Positions 33,805-41,938 of a stretch of DNA of 64,000 bases are shown one piece after another (the first letter of the stretch is position 1; every line of letters begins with the position of its first letter). Both the position numbers and the translations under genes were made by a program. The DNA lies in the NCBI RefSeq assembly GCF_014384765.1, contig NZ_JACRSP010000003.1:124001-188000 (forward strand), written 5' to 3'. The DNA comes from Feifania hominis (GTDB lineage Bacteria > Bacillota > Clostridia > Oscillospirales > Feifaniaceae). A model generated the notes under the pieces. It did no database searches. It was not told the origin of the DNA and worked only from the letters and a program-made list of their open reading frames with translations.

Positions 33805-34512
33805 TCAGGCCCATCTCTTCTGTTCGAGAACCCGCGTGGTCAGGAACAGAAAGATGCCGGTGATCGAGATGTAGTAGACAATCGAGACGACCGAGAACAG
33901 CCCGCCCGAGAAAGGCGTGTATCTCGCATAGAAAGAGAGCCAGTTGATGACGACCGAGAGGGTCACGTTGTCAGTCGTGGCGGCGAGATTGTTGAGCAGA
34001 ATCAGCGCAATGACCACGCCGAAGCTCGCAAAGGCCGCAATGACCTGGTTCTCCGTCAGCGACGAGATGAGCATGCCGATGGAGATGAAAGCGCAGGCGA
34101 CGAGAACCGTCGCGATGTAGTGGCCGATGATGATGCCGGGCACCACGTTGCCGTTTCCGGCGCAGATTACCACATAGGGCAGTGTGAAGACCATTGCAAA
34201 ACCGAAGAAGGTCACACAGGAGAGAAACTTGCCCATGACGATGGCCGACAGACTGACAGGCGACGTCAGCAGCAGCTGCTCGGTCTTGAGCTTTTTCTCC
34301 TCGCTGAACGTCTTCATGGTCAGCGACGGAATGAAGACCAGCAGCACCCACTGGATGATGAACAGAAACAGCCCCGTCAGATCGCTCTCGAGCGCCTGCA
34401 GATTGAGCTGGTTGAACGCAAGGCCGGTCATGATGCAGAAGATGGCGAGCAGGATGTAGCCGATCGGCGATGTGAAGTAGCTTCTCAGCTCGCGTTTGTA
34501 GATGGCTGTCAT
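33805..34512 (-). CDS. ABC-2-type permease (GldF-like)
   Basis: A 235-residue integral membrane protein with six hydrophobic segments. It begins with the pattern YKRELRSYFTSPIGYILLAI typical of GldF/ABC-2 permeases. Membrane channel of the exporter encoded with the adjacent ATPase. Its ATG overlaps the ATPase stop by four bases (ATGA), so translation is coupled. Confidence 0.9.
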   Translation of the reverse strand: MTAIYKRELRSYFTSPIGYILLAIFCIMTGLAFNQLNLQALESDLTGLFLFIIQWVLLVFIPSLTMKTFSEEKKLKTEQLLLTSPVSLSAIVMGKFLSCVTFFGFAMVFTLPYVVICAGNGNVVPGIIIGHYIATVLVACAFISIGMLISSLTENQVIAAFASFGVVIALILLNNLAATTDNVTLSVVINWLSFYARYTPFSGGLFSVVSIVYYISITGIFLFLTTRVLEQKRWA

Positions 34513-35486
34513 ACCGCTTTTTCCTCCTCATGTGCGTTGTCCGAGCGCAGCTCGTTCGAGTCGGAGACGAGCTGCATGAAGATGTCCTCGAGCGAGAGCT
34601 CCATGGGCTTGAGACCGAGCAGATAGTAGCCGTGACCGGCGAGCGCCTCAAAGAGCGGCCGGCGCACGTCGCTGCCGAGCTCCGACTCGATGACGAAGTC
34701 GGCGGCGTCCGCCTCTTTCTGGCCGAGCAGATCGGCAAATTTGACATGGGGAATCGCGCGCAGCACGGGCAGCGCGCTCTTGAAGTCGCCGCCGATGCGC
34801 GCGAGAAACTTGTTGGAGCCAGACAGGTTGTGCGAGAGGTTGTCGGGCGTGTCGTTGGCGACGATGTTGCCCTTGGAGATGACGATGATCTTCTCGCAGA
34901 CCGCCTGCACCTCGGGCAGGATGTGCGACGAGAGAATCAGGGTGTGGCTCTTGCCGAGCGTCTGAATGAGATTGCGAATCTCAATGATCTGCCGCGGGTC
35001 GAGACCGACGGTGGGCTCGTCGAGGATGAGAACTTTCGGATTCCCCACGAGCGCCTGGGCGACGCCCACTCTCTGGCGGTAGCCCTTTGAGAGGTTTTTG
35101 ATCAGCCGCCCGTAGTGGTCCTGAATTTTGACCAGCTCGCAGATCTCGGCGAGATGTTCGCGCCGGGGCAGCTTGCAGCCCTTGAGGTCGTAGACGAAGT
35201 TGAGATACTCCTTGACCGTCATGTCGAGATACAGCGGCGGCAGCTCGGGCAGATAGCCGATGAGCTTTTTCGCCTCTTTGGGGTTCTCCATGATGTCGAT
35301 GCCGTCGATCTTGATGGTGCCGCTCGTCAGCGAGAGATAGCCCGTGATCATGTTCATGGTCGTCGACTTGCCCGCGCCGTTCGGCCCGAGAAAGCCGAGC
35401 ACTTCGCCGTCTTTGACATCAAACGAGATGTCGTTGACCGCGCGCTTGTGACCGTACATCTTGGTCAGATTGCGGATTTCAATCAT
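34509..35486 (-). CDS. ABC transporter ATPase (GldA-like)
   Basis: A 325-residue nucleotide-binding subunit. Walker A GPNGAGKSTTMN (about 38-49), signature LSKGYRQRVGVAQAL, Walker B VLILDEPTVGLDP, and switch His in LSSHILPEV. The C-terminal ~100 residues extend beyond the core, as in GldA/CcmA-type ATPases. The start at 35486 follows GGGGAGGAAA. It heads the four-gene operon ATPase-permease-GldG-DUF4340. The substrate is unknown. Confidence 0.93.
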   Translation of the reverse strand: MIEIRNLTKMYGHKRAVNDISFDVKDGEVLGFLGPNGAGKSTTMNMITGYLSLTSGTIKIDGIDIMENPKEAKKLIGYLPELPPLYLDMTVKEYLNFVYDLKGCKLPRREHLAEICELVKIQDHYGRLIKNLSKGYRQRVGVAQALVGNPKVLILDEPTVGLDPRQIIEIRNLIQTLGKSHTLILSSHILPEVQAVCEKIIVISKGNIVANDTPDNLSHNLSGSNKFLARIGGDFKSALPVLRAIPHVKFADLLGQKEADAADFVIESELGSDVRRPLFEALAGHGYYLLGLKPMELSLEDIFMQLVSDSNELRSDNAHEEEKAV

Positions 35487-35608
35487 GTTCTGCGTTTCCT
35501 CCCCTTGCCCGCCGAACGCCCGGTCGGGCAGGATTTTAGCTTTTTCAGGATACCATATGGAATCCCTGACAGGTGTAAATAAAATGTAAACTTTCTCAGA
35601 CCCGCAAA

Positions 35609-35647
35609 TGCAGTCTGCGCGCCGCAAAGCGGCGTTTGCAGACTGCA
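35609..35647 (-). terminator. Hairpin after aspS
   Basis: Long near-perfect stem: TGCAGTCTGC with GCAGACTGCA plus an inner CGCCGC/GCGGCG, apical AAA. Only a short T3 run follows on the minus strand, so it is a probable but not ideal terminator. Confidence 0.65.
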
Positions 35648-35661
35648 TGAAATGCGAACAG

Positions 35662-37467
35662 TTACGGCTCGCCGCCCTCCGGCACGACGCCGGGGCGCAG
35701 CATGATGCCAAGTTCCTCGAGCTGCTGCTCGCTCACGTCGGAGGGACAGCTGGTCATCAGTTCCGCCGCATTTTGCACCTTCGGGAACGGGATGACGTCG
35801 CGGATGCTGTCCTTACCGGTGAGAAGCATCATCAGCCGGTCAAAGCCGTAGGCCATGCCGCCGTGGGGCGGCGTGCCGTACTGAAAGGCGTTTAAGAGAT
35901 GCCCGAACTGGTGGTAGGCCTGCTCCCTTGTGAAGCCAAGGGCCTTGAACATGCGCTCCTGCAAGTCGGTCTGGAAGATGCGGATGGAGCCGCCGCCGAG
36001 CTCGGTGCCGTTCAAGACAATGTCATAGGCCTTGGCGCGCACTTTCTCGGGCGCGCTCTCGAGCATGTCGATGTCCTCCTCCATGGGGGAGGTAAAGGGG
36101 TGGTGCATGGCGACAAAGCGGTCTTCCTCCTCGCTGTACTCAAACAGCGGGAACTCCGTGACCCACAGGAATTTGAAGTCGTCCTTTTTGAGCAGATCGA
36201 GCCGCCGCGCACACTCGCAGCGCAGCGCGCCGAGCGCGTCGAAGACCACGCGGTCACGGTCGGCGACGACGAAGATCACGTCGCCCTGCTCGGCCTCCAT
36301 GGCCCTGAGAATGGCCGCGGTCTCCTCCTCGGTGAGAAATTTCGTGAAGCTCGAGGTCATCTCGTCGCCCCACTTGATCCAGGCGAGACCCTTTGCCCGG
36401 TAGGTCTTGACGTACTCGCCGAGCGAATCGATCTCCTTGCGCGAGAACTTTGCAGCCGCGCCCTTGACGTTGATCGCGCGCACGCTGCCGCCCGCCTCGA
36501 CGGCGCCCGAGAAGACCTTGAAGCCCGAGTTTTTCACAATGTCGGAGAGATTGCGAAGCTCGAAGCCGAAGCGCAGGTCGGGCTTGTCCGACCCGAAGCG
36601 GTCCATGGCCTCGCGGTAGGGAAGCCGCAGGAAAGGCGTCTCGAGCTCAATGCCGAGAAGCTCGCGCCATACGGTCTTGAGAAAGCCCTCGTTGACCGAG
36701 ATGACGTCGTCGATGTCCACAAAGGACATCTCGAGGTCGATCTGGGTGAATTCCGGCTGGCGGTCGGCGCGCAGGTCCTCATCGCGGAAGCACCGCACGA
36801 GCTGCATGTAGCGGTCAAAGCCCGCGAGCATGAGAAGCTGCTTGTACTGCTGGGGCGACTGGGGCAGCGCATAGAACGAGCCCTTGTGCACGCGGGAGGG
36901 CACGAGGTAGTCGCGCGCGCCCTCGGGCGTGCTCTTGGTGAGCATGGGAGTCTCGATCTCGAGAAAGCCCTGGCTGTAGAAGTAGTCGCGCGTGAGTTTC
37001 GCGGCCAGGCTGCGCAGGACGATGCCCTGCTGCATGACCGGGCGGCGCAGATCGAGGTAGCGGTACTTCAGACGCAGCTCCTCGTTGGTGTTGCAGTGGT
37101 CCACAATCTCAAAGGGCGTGGTCTTCGCCTCGGAGAGAATGCGTACGTCCGACGCGATGATCTCGATTTCGCCGGTCTTCATTTTGGGGTTGACGGCCTC
37201 CGCCGAGCGGCGGCAGACCTCGCCCGTCACCGCGAGCACATACTCGCCGTGCACGCCGCTGCACTTCTCGTAGAGCGCGGGGTGCTGCGACTGCTCGACG
37301 GTGCACTGCACGACGCCCGTTCGATCGCGCAGGCTGATGAAGAGAAGCCCGCCGAGATTTCTCAAATTGTCCACAAAGCCGCAGGCCGTGACGGTCTGGC
37401 CGAGGTTGTCCACGCCGAATTCGGCGCAGTATCTGGTGCGGTGCAAGCCGTGAAAGGATTCCGCCAT
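35662..37467 (-). CDS. aspS: Aspartyl-tRNA synthetase
   Basis: A 601-residue bacterial-type AspRS: N-terminal OB anticodon domain, class II core with FLEIETPMLTKSTPEGARDY, QSPQQYKQLLM and RCFRDEDLRADRQPEFTQ, the bacterial GAD insertion, and motif 3 GGMAYGFDRLMMLLTG. The start at 37467 is chosen because AGGAG lies 9 nt upstream, within the end of hisS; an ATG three codons earlier touches that site. Cotranscribed with hisS, as in many Firmicutes. Whether it also charges tRNA-Asn cannot be judged here. Confidence 0.97.
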   Translation of the reverse strand: MAESFHGLHRTRYCAEFGVDNLGQTVTACGFVDNLRNLGGLLFISLRDRTGVVQCTVEQSQHPALYEKCSGVHGEYVLAVTGEVCRRSAEAVNPKMKTGEIEIIASDVRILSEAKTTPFEIVDHCNTNEELRLKYRYLDLRRPVMQQGIVLRSLAAKLTRDYFYSQGFLEIETPMLTKSTPEGARDYLVPSRVHKGSFYALPQSPQQYKQLLMLAGFDRYMQLVRCFRDEDLRADRQPEFTQIDLEMSFVDIDDVISVNEGFLKTVWRELLGIELETPFLRLPYREAMDRFGSDKPDLRFGFELRNLSDIVKNSGFKVFSGAVEAGGSVRAINVKGAAAKFSRKEIDSLGEYVKTYRAKGLAWIKWGDEMTSSFTKFLTEEETAAILRAMEAEQGDVIFVVADRDRVVFDALGALRCECARRLDLLKKDDFKFLWVTEFPLFEYSEEEDRFVAMHHPFTSPMEEDIDMLESAPEKVRAKAYDIVLNGTELGGGSIRIFQTDLQERMFKALGFTREQAYHQFGHLLNAFQYGTPPHGGMAYGFDRLMMLLTGKDSIRDVIPFPKVQNAAELMTSCPSDVSEQQLEELGIMLRPGVVPEGGEP

Positions 37468-37472
37468 CTTTG

Positions 37473-38738
37473 TCATCTCCTGTTTGTCATCTCGGTTACG
37501 ATCTGGTCGAGATCGATCTCGACACTCTCGCCGGTCGCCATGTCCTTGAGTTTGGCGCGCCGCGATTCCAGCTCGCTGTCGCCGAGGATGAGGGTGTATT
37601 TTGCGCCGATTTTGTCGGCGTATTTCATCTGGGCCTTGAGCGAGCGCCCGACGATGTCCTTCTCGGCCGCGATGCCCGCCTGGCGAAGCTGTGTGACAAG
37701 CTCCAGCGCGCAGACGCCCGCCGGCTCGCCGATATTGCCGATGTAGACCGCGGGCCCCTCGGGAGAGGGAAATGCGTAACCTGCCGCCTCAAGCGTGAGC
37801 AGAAGCCGCTCGAGCCCCATGCCGAAGCCGATGCCGGGCAGAGGGTCGCCGCCGAGAATGGGAATCAGCCCGTCGTAGCGCCCGCCGCCGCAGACCGTGC
37901 CCTGGGCGCCGATCTCGTTTGAGACGAACTCAAACACGGTCTTCGAGTAGTAGTCGAGCCCGCGCACGATGGTGGGGTCGACCCGGTAGGGGATGCCGAG
38001 CGCGTCGAGGTTTCTCTTGACTGCGTCAAAGTGCTCGCGGCACTCGTCACACAGGTAGTCGAGAATGACCGGCGCGCCCTTTGCGATCTCATGGCAGACC
38101 GGCGACTTGCAGTCGAGAATGCGCATGGGATTTCTCTCGAGCCGGTCGCGGCAGGTCTCGCAGAGCTCCTCCACATGGCCTGCAAAATAGGCCTTGAGCG
38201 CCGCGTGGTACTCCTTTCGGCAGGTGGGGCAGCCGATGGAGTTGAGCGTGAGAGTCAGATTGCGGATGCCGAAGCGCTTGAAGACCGCGTCCGCCACCAG
38301 AATGACCTCGGTGTCGGCGTCGGCCGTGGCCGTGCCGAACATCTCAATGCCGAACTGGTGGAATTCCCGAAGCCGACCGGCCTGGGGCTTCTCATAGCGA
38401 AAGCAGCTGAGAAAGTAGGCCGTGCGCAGAGGCAGCGCCCCCTTGTCGAGGCCGTTTTCGAGCACGGCGCGCACCACGGGGGAAGTGCCCTCGGGGCGCA
38501 GCGTAATGGAGCGCCCGCCCTTGTCCTCAAAGGTGTACATCTCCTTTTGTACGACGTCGGTGGTGTCGCCGACGCCGCGCTCAAAGAGCTCGGTGTGCTC
38601 AAAGGTGGGCAGACGGATCTCGCGGTAGCCGAATGTCGAGAAGACCTCCGAGATGACCTGCTCGACATGCTGCCATTTGTGGATCTCGCCGGGCAGGATG
38701 TCGTGGGTGCCCCGGGGGGCCTTGGTGATGAGTGCCAT
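37473..38738 (-). CDS. hisS: Histidyl-tRNA synthetase
   Basis: A 421-residue class II synthetase. Signature motifs: APRGTHDILP at the start, LRPEGTSPVVRA, CFRYEKPQAGRLREFHQFG, VRGLDYYSKTVFEF and GFGMGLERLLL, with the anticodon-binding domain at the C-terminus. A four-cysteine insertion (CETCRDRL...CDECREHF) is present, as in some Firmicute HisRS. GGAGG precedes the ATG at 38738. aspS follows within a few bases. Confidence 0.97.
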   Translation of the reverse strand: MALITKAPRGTHDILPGEIHKWQHVEQVISEVFSTFGYREIRLPTFEHTELFERGVGDTTDVVQKEMYTFEDKGGRSITLRPEGTSPVVRAVLENGLDKGALPLRTAYFLSCFRYEKPQAGRLREFHQFGIEMFGTATADADTEVILVADAVFKRFGIRNLTLTLNSIGCPTCRKEYHAALKAYFAGHVEELCETCRDRLERNPMRILDCKSPVCHEIAKGAPVILDYLCDECREHFDAVKRNLDALGIPYRVDPTIVRGLDYYSKTVFEFVSNEIGAQGTVCGGGRYDGLIPILGGDPLPGIGFGMGLERLLLTLEAAGYAFPSPEGPAVYIGNIGEPAGVCALELVTQLRQAGIAAEKDIVGRSLKAQMKYADKIGAKYTLILGDSELESRRAKLKDMATGESVEIDLDQIVTEMTNRR

Positions 38739-38755
38739 ATGGGTTCCTCCATTCA

Positions 38756-38782
38756 CATGGGCGGGCACACGGCCCGCCCATG
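38756..38782 (-). other. Hairpin between mgsA and hisS
   Basis: An 11-bp stem (38756-38766 with 38772-38782) without a T-run, 17 nt upstream of the hisS start codon. It may separate or protect transcripts, or modulate hisS translation. It is not a standard terminator. Confidence 0.5.
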
Positions 38783-38807
38783 ACAGATATACAAAGTATT
38801 GCCGGTC

Positions 38808-39215
38808 TCAGCGGATTTTGGGATTGACGATGTCGCGCCAGGCGAAGTCGCCGCGCGCAAGGCCCTGAATGAGAACCTCCGCCGTTGCGACGTTGGTGCC
38901 GATCGGGATGTTGTGCACGTCGCACAGCCGCATCAGCGCCTGCACATCGGGCTCGTGGGGCTGCGCGGTGAGCGGGTCGCGGAAGAAGAGAACAAGGTCG
39001 ATTTCGTTGTAGGCAATGCGCGCGCCGATCTGCTGGTCACCGCCCTGGGGGCCGCTGAGAAAGCGGGTGACCTCAAGGCCGGTCGCCTCGGCGACGAGCC
39101 GCCCGGTTGTACCGGTCGCGCAAAGGGAGTGCTTGCTCAACACGCCGCAATAGGCGATGCAGAACTGGACCATCAGTTCCTTTTTCTTGTCGTGGGCGAT
39201 GAGTGCGATGTTCAT
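38808..39215 (-). CDS. mgsA: Methylglyoxal synthase
   Basis: A 135-residue enzyme converting dihydroxyacetone phosphate to methylglyoxal and phosphate, a bypass of lower glycolysis. It starts MNIALIAHDKKK and has the phosphate-binding TGTTGR, the catalytic-loop SGPQGGDQQIGA, FFRDPLTAQPHEPD and the His of CDVHNIPIGTN. Full length, small cytosolic hexamer in the family. It lies downstream of the MinD-like gene in the same direction with a 34-nt gap. Confidence 0.96.
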   Translation of the reverse strand: MNIALIAHDKKKELMVQFCIAYCGVLSKHSLCATGTTGRLVAEATGLEVTRFLSGPQGGDQQIGARIAYNEIDLVLFFRDPLTAQPHEPDVQALMRLCDVHNIPIGTNVATAEVLIQGLARGDFAWRDIVNPKIR

Positions 39216-39249
39216 TCTATTCTTCCTCCCGTAAAATAAATATATCAGC

Positions 39250-39999
39250 CTACCAGAATTTTTTCAGAGCTACCTGCTCCCCCTCGAGCCGCCGGACAAG
39301 ATCTTCTATCTGGGGGGCGACGGGAGAGCCGGTGCCGAGAATGCGGCGCACATTGTTCTGCAGCAGCGGCACATTCATATCGAGCGGCAGCAGCGCGATC
39401 AGCGGCAGACCGACCGTATCCATGATGGTGTCGATGTCGGGGGCGAGCCCCTGCTCGATGGCGCGCGGCTCCACCTTGTTGACAATGAGGTAGCCGTCGG
39501 CAAGCGGATTGTACTGGGTGAAAAAGCGGGCGATCTTTTCACAGTCGCGAATCGCCAGCAGATCGGGCGCCGTGAGAAGCAGCGCCGTATCACAGACCGT
39601 GAGCGCCACCCGTGTCAGCGCGGACGCACCCGCGGCGCAGTCGACGAGCACGGTGTCGTAGTCGCGCGCGAGCGCGGCGAGCGCGATTTTGAAGTTGTTT
39701 TCGCTCAGCGTCGGCGCGCCGAAGTCGGACCCCGATACGGCCAGATAGCTCAGTTCCCCGCCGGGGGTGCAGGCGACCGGCACGTCCTCGAAAGCGCACG
39801 TGCCGCTGACCGCGTCATAGAGGTTGTAGACCACGCGGTCCTGCACGCCGAGCAGCATGTCCAGATTCCGCAGAGCCGAGTCGGTGTCGACTGCGATCAC
39901 GCGGCGGCCGCCGCGGCTCAGCGCCGTCGCGAGCTCGGCGGCGAGGGTGGTCTTTCCCATGCCGCCCTTGCCGGAGGCGATGGTGACGATCTTGCCCAT
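39250..39999 (-). CDS. MinD-like ATPase
   Basis: A 249-residue P-loop ATPase of the MinD/ParA family. Deviant Walker A GKGGMGKTT (about 9-17), switch DTDSALRNLDMLLG and Walker B DTVLVDCAAG. The C-terminus ends in a short amphipathic helix (VRRLEGEQVALKKFW) that could bind membrane as in MinD. In many Clostridia minD stands near mgsA, which supports a division-site role, but minC, minE and rodA are absent here, so a FlhG- or other MinD-type role is possible. GAGAGGGGG precedes the ATG. Confidence 0.85.
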   Translation of the reverse strand: MGKIVTIASGKGGMGKTTLAAELATALSRGGRRVIAVDTDSALRNLDMLLGVQDRVVYNLYDAVSGTCAFEDVPVACTPGGELSYLAVSGSDFGAPTLSENNFKIALAALARDYDTVLVDCAAGASALTRVALTVCDTALLLTAPDLLAIRDCEKIARFFTQYNPLADGYLIVNKVEPRAIEQGLAPDIDTIMDTVGLPLIALLPLDMNVPLLQNNVRRILGTGSPVAPQIEDLVRRLEGEQVALKKFW

Positions 40000-40122
40000 G
40001 GGACCCCCTCTCCGGCCGCGGAGCAACTTTACCGGGCCTTGTATTTCACGCAAAATTAGACACAATGGTACAGTTTCTATATTAACACAGCGCCCCTTGT
40101 GAAGTCAAAAGAAAAGTGGCCG

Positions 40123-40159
40123 AAAAAGGGCGGGGGGACGGCCTTTTTGCCGTCCCCCC
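40123..40159 (-). terminator. Terminator of the small 57-codon gene
   Basis: An 11-bp stem (40132-40142 with 40149-40159) with a minus-strand T5 run (40123-40127). Confidence 0.85.
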
Positions 40160-40165
40160 CTCGGG

Positions 40166-40339
40166 TCACTTTTTGTTTTCGATGGAAAAGTCGCGCAGCT
40201 CCTCGACGTTGTAGAGCGCCGGAATGGGCGCCCGGCTGTCGGCGTGGCGTTTGTTCGCCTGCGTCATGGGCCCTGTCAGATAGGCGCGCAGCGTGGGCTC
40301 CTCGCGCAGAGGCCTCTCGCTCTTTTTGCGTCCGGCCAA
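40166..40339 (-). CDS. Small hypothetical protein, probably TTG start
   Basis: 57 residues, basic N-terminus (AGRKKSERPLRE), ending YNVEELRDFSIENKK; no membrane segment or known motif. TTG at 40339 is preferred because AGGAGG stands 7 nt upstream. A GTG 11 codons earlier (40372) lies in the terminator of mnmA. It has its own terminator, which supports a real transcription unit. Function unknown. Confidence 0.55.
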   Translation of the reverse strand: MAGRKKSERPLREEPTLRAYLTGPMTQANKRHADSRAPIPALYNVEELRDFSIENKK

Positions 40340-40361
40340 AGTTACCCCTCCTTTTTCGGAT

Positions 40362-40405
40362 GAAAAAATCACCCGCTTTTAGTCTTCCCGAAAAAAGCGG
40401 ATGAT
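40362..40405 (-). terminator. Terminator of the iscS-iscU-mnmA operon
   Basis: A 13-bp stem with one wobble (40393-40405 with 40368-40380) and T-run on the minus strand (40363-40367). Confidence 0.85.
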
Positions 40406-40438
40406 TGTAAAAAAACAAATATTGTCATTTTTGAAGTT

Positions 40439-41473
40439 TCAGCGGATGAAGCCGCCGCCGACGACGGTGTCGCCGTCGTAGAGCACGCAGCTCTGGCCGG
40501 GCGCCGGGGCGCGCTGGGGCTCGTCGAAGTCAACGCGCACCGCGCCGCCGCCGAGGGGCGTTGCGAGCGCGGCGGCCTCGCGGGCCGCAAAGCGGATTTT
40601 CGCCGTGACCCGCATCGGCGCGTCAAGGCGCTCAAACGGGTGGAAGACGCAGTCGGTCAGCGTGACGCCGCCGTGAAACAGCTCGCGCTCGTCGGCGGTC
40701 AGCGTGACGGTGTTCGCCCCGGCGTCAATGGCCGAGACAAAGGCCTGGTAGCCGAGCGACACGCCGAGCCCCTTGCGCTGGCCGACCGTGTAGCGGATGA
40801 CGCCCCGGTGGCGGCCGAGAACACAGCCCTGCCCGTCGACAAAATCGCCCGCGGGCGACGCGCCCGTGTGCCGCTCGAGAAAGGCCGCGTGGTCGCCGTC
40901 CGGCACAAAGCAGATCTCCTGGCTGTCGGGCTTGTCCGCCGTGACGAGGCCCTGCTCGCCGGCGAGAGCGCGCACCGCCTGCTTGTCGAGTTCGGCGAGC
41001 GGCAGCAGCAGCCGGGCGAGCACATCCTGCCCGAGGCGGTAGAGCATGTAGCTCTGGTCCTTTTGACGGTTTGCGGCGCGCAGAAGAAGATGCCGCCCAC
41101 CGGTCTGTGCGCGGGCGACGCGGGCGTAGTGGCCGGTGGCCACATACTCCGCGCCCAGGTCGTCCGCGATGGACAGCAGCGTGTGAAACTTGACGGACGG
41201 ATTGCAGACCACGCAGGGATTCGGCGTGCGCCCGGCGCGGTATTCGGCGGCAAAGGGGGCGATGACATACTTCTCAAAGCGCTCGGCGACATCCGCCGTA
41301 ATCAGCGGGATGTCGAGCGCCGCCGCCACGCGCCGCGCGTCGTCGACGGGGCTTGCCGCGTGGGGAATCTGGAGCATGACGCCCACGACGTCAAAGCCGG
41401 CCTGCTGCAGCAGGCCGGCGGCGACGGAGCTGTCCACCCCGCCGGAGAGGCCGAGTACCACGGTCTGATTCAT
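40439..41473 (-). CDS. mnmA: tRNA-specific 2-thiouridylase MnmA
   Basis: A 344-residue enzyme adding sulfur to U34 of tRNA for Lys, Glu and Gln. PP-loop GLSGGVDSSVAA (about 8-19); catalytic cysteines in NPCVVCNPSVKF (about 86-97) and in QEICFVPDGD (about 189-198); C-terminal beta-barrel. Full length. It follows iscU by 17 nt in the iscS-iscU-mnmA operon, so its sulfur donor is probably the adjacent desulfurase. Confidence 0.96.
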   Translation of the reverse strand: MNQTVVLGLSGGVDSSVAAGLLQQAGFDVVGVMLQIPHAASPVDDARRVAAALDIPLITADVAERFEKYVIAPFAAEYRAGRTPNPCVVCNPSVKFHTLLSIADDLGAEYVATGHYARVARAQTGGRHLLLRAANRQKDQSYMLYRLGQDVLARLLLPLAELDKQAVRALAGEQGLVTADKPDSQEICFVPDGDHAAFLERHTGASPAGDFVDGQGCVLGRHRGVIRYTVGQRKGLGVSLGYQAFVSAIDAGANTVTLTADERELFHGGVTLTDCVFHPFERLDAPMRVTAKIRFAAREAAALATPLGGGAVRVDFDEPQRAPAPGQSCVLYDGDTVVGGGFIR

Positions 41474-41490
41474 GGCGGTGTCTCCTTATG

Positions 41491-41919
41491 TCACTCGTGG
41501 GCGCAGCAGGCACAGTTGCCGTCGCAGCCGACGATGGGTGTCGGATCGACGCCCTTTCTCTTATAGTAGTCGATGATGGCCGACTTGATGGCCTCCTCGG
41601 CGAGCACCGAGCAGTGCATCTTGACGGGCGGCAGACCGTCGAGCGCCTCGGCGACCGCCTTGTTGGTGAGTTTGAGCGCCTCGGCGACGGTTTTGCCCTT
41701 GACCATCTCGGTGGCCATGGAGCTCGTCGCCACGGCGGCGCCGCAGCCGAACGTCTTGAATTTGATGTCGGTGATGACCTCGCTGTCGTCGATCTTCATG
41801 TAGATTTTCATGATGTCGCCGCACTTGGCGTTGCCGACCTCGCTGACGGCGTTCGCGTCGGGGATCTCGCCGACGTTTCGGGGATTGCTGAAATGATCCA
41901 TTACCTTTGCGCTGTACAT
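41491..41919 (-). CDS. iscU: Iron-sulfur scaffold protein IscU/NifU-N
   Basis: A 142-residue scaffold on which iron-sulfur clusters are built. The three conserved cysteines are visible in GNAKCGDIM, KTFGCGAAVATSS and MHCSVLAEEA. The C-terminal tail has an extra Cys cluster CDGNCACCAHE. It starts MYSAKVMDHFSNPRN, the family opening. The ATG at 41919 follows AAAGGAGAG. It lies between iscS and mnmA. Confidence 0.95.
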   Translation of the reverse strand: MYSAKVMDHFSNPRNVGEIPDANAVSEVGNAKCGDIMKIYMKIDDSEVITDIKFKTFGCGAAVATSSMATEMVKGKTVAEALKLTNKAVAEALDGLPPVKMHCSVLAEEAIKSAIIDYYKRKGVDPTPIVGCDGNCACCAHE

Positions 41920-41938
41920 GGGGCGTTGTCTCTCCTTT

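Noticed and set aside
35899..37746. 615-codon plus-strand frame opposite aspS
   Set aside because: Same shadow effect; it crosses the aspS-hisS boundary, which no real gene would share.
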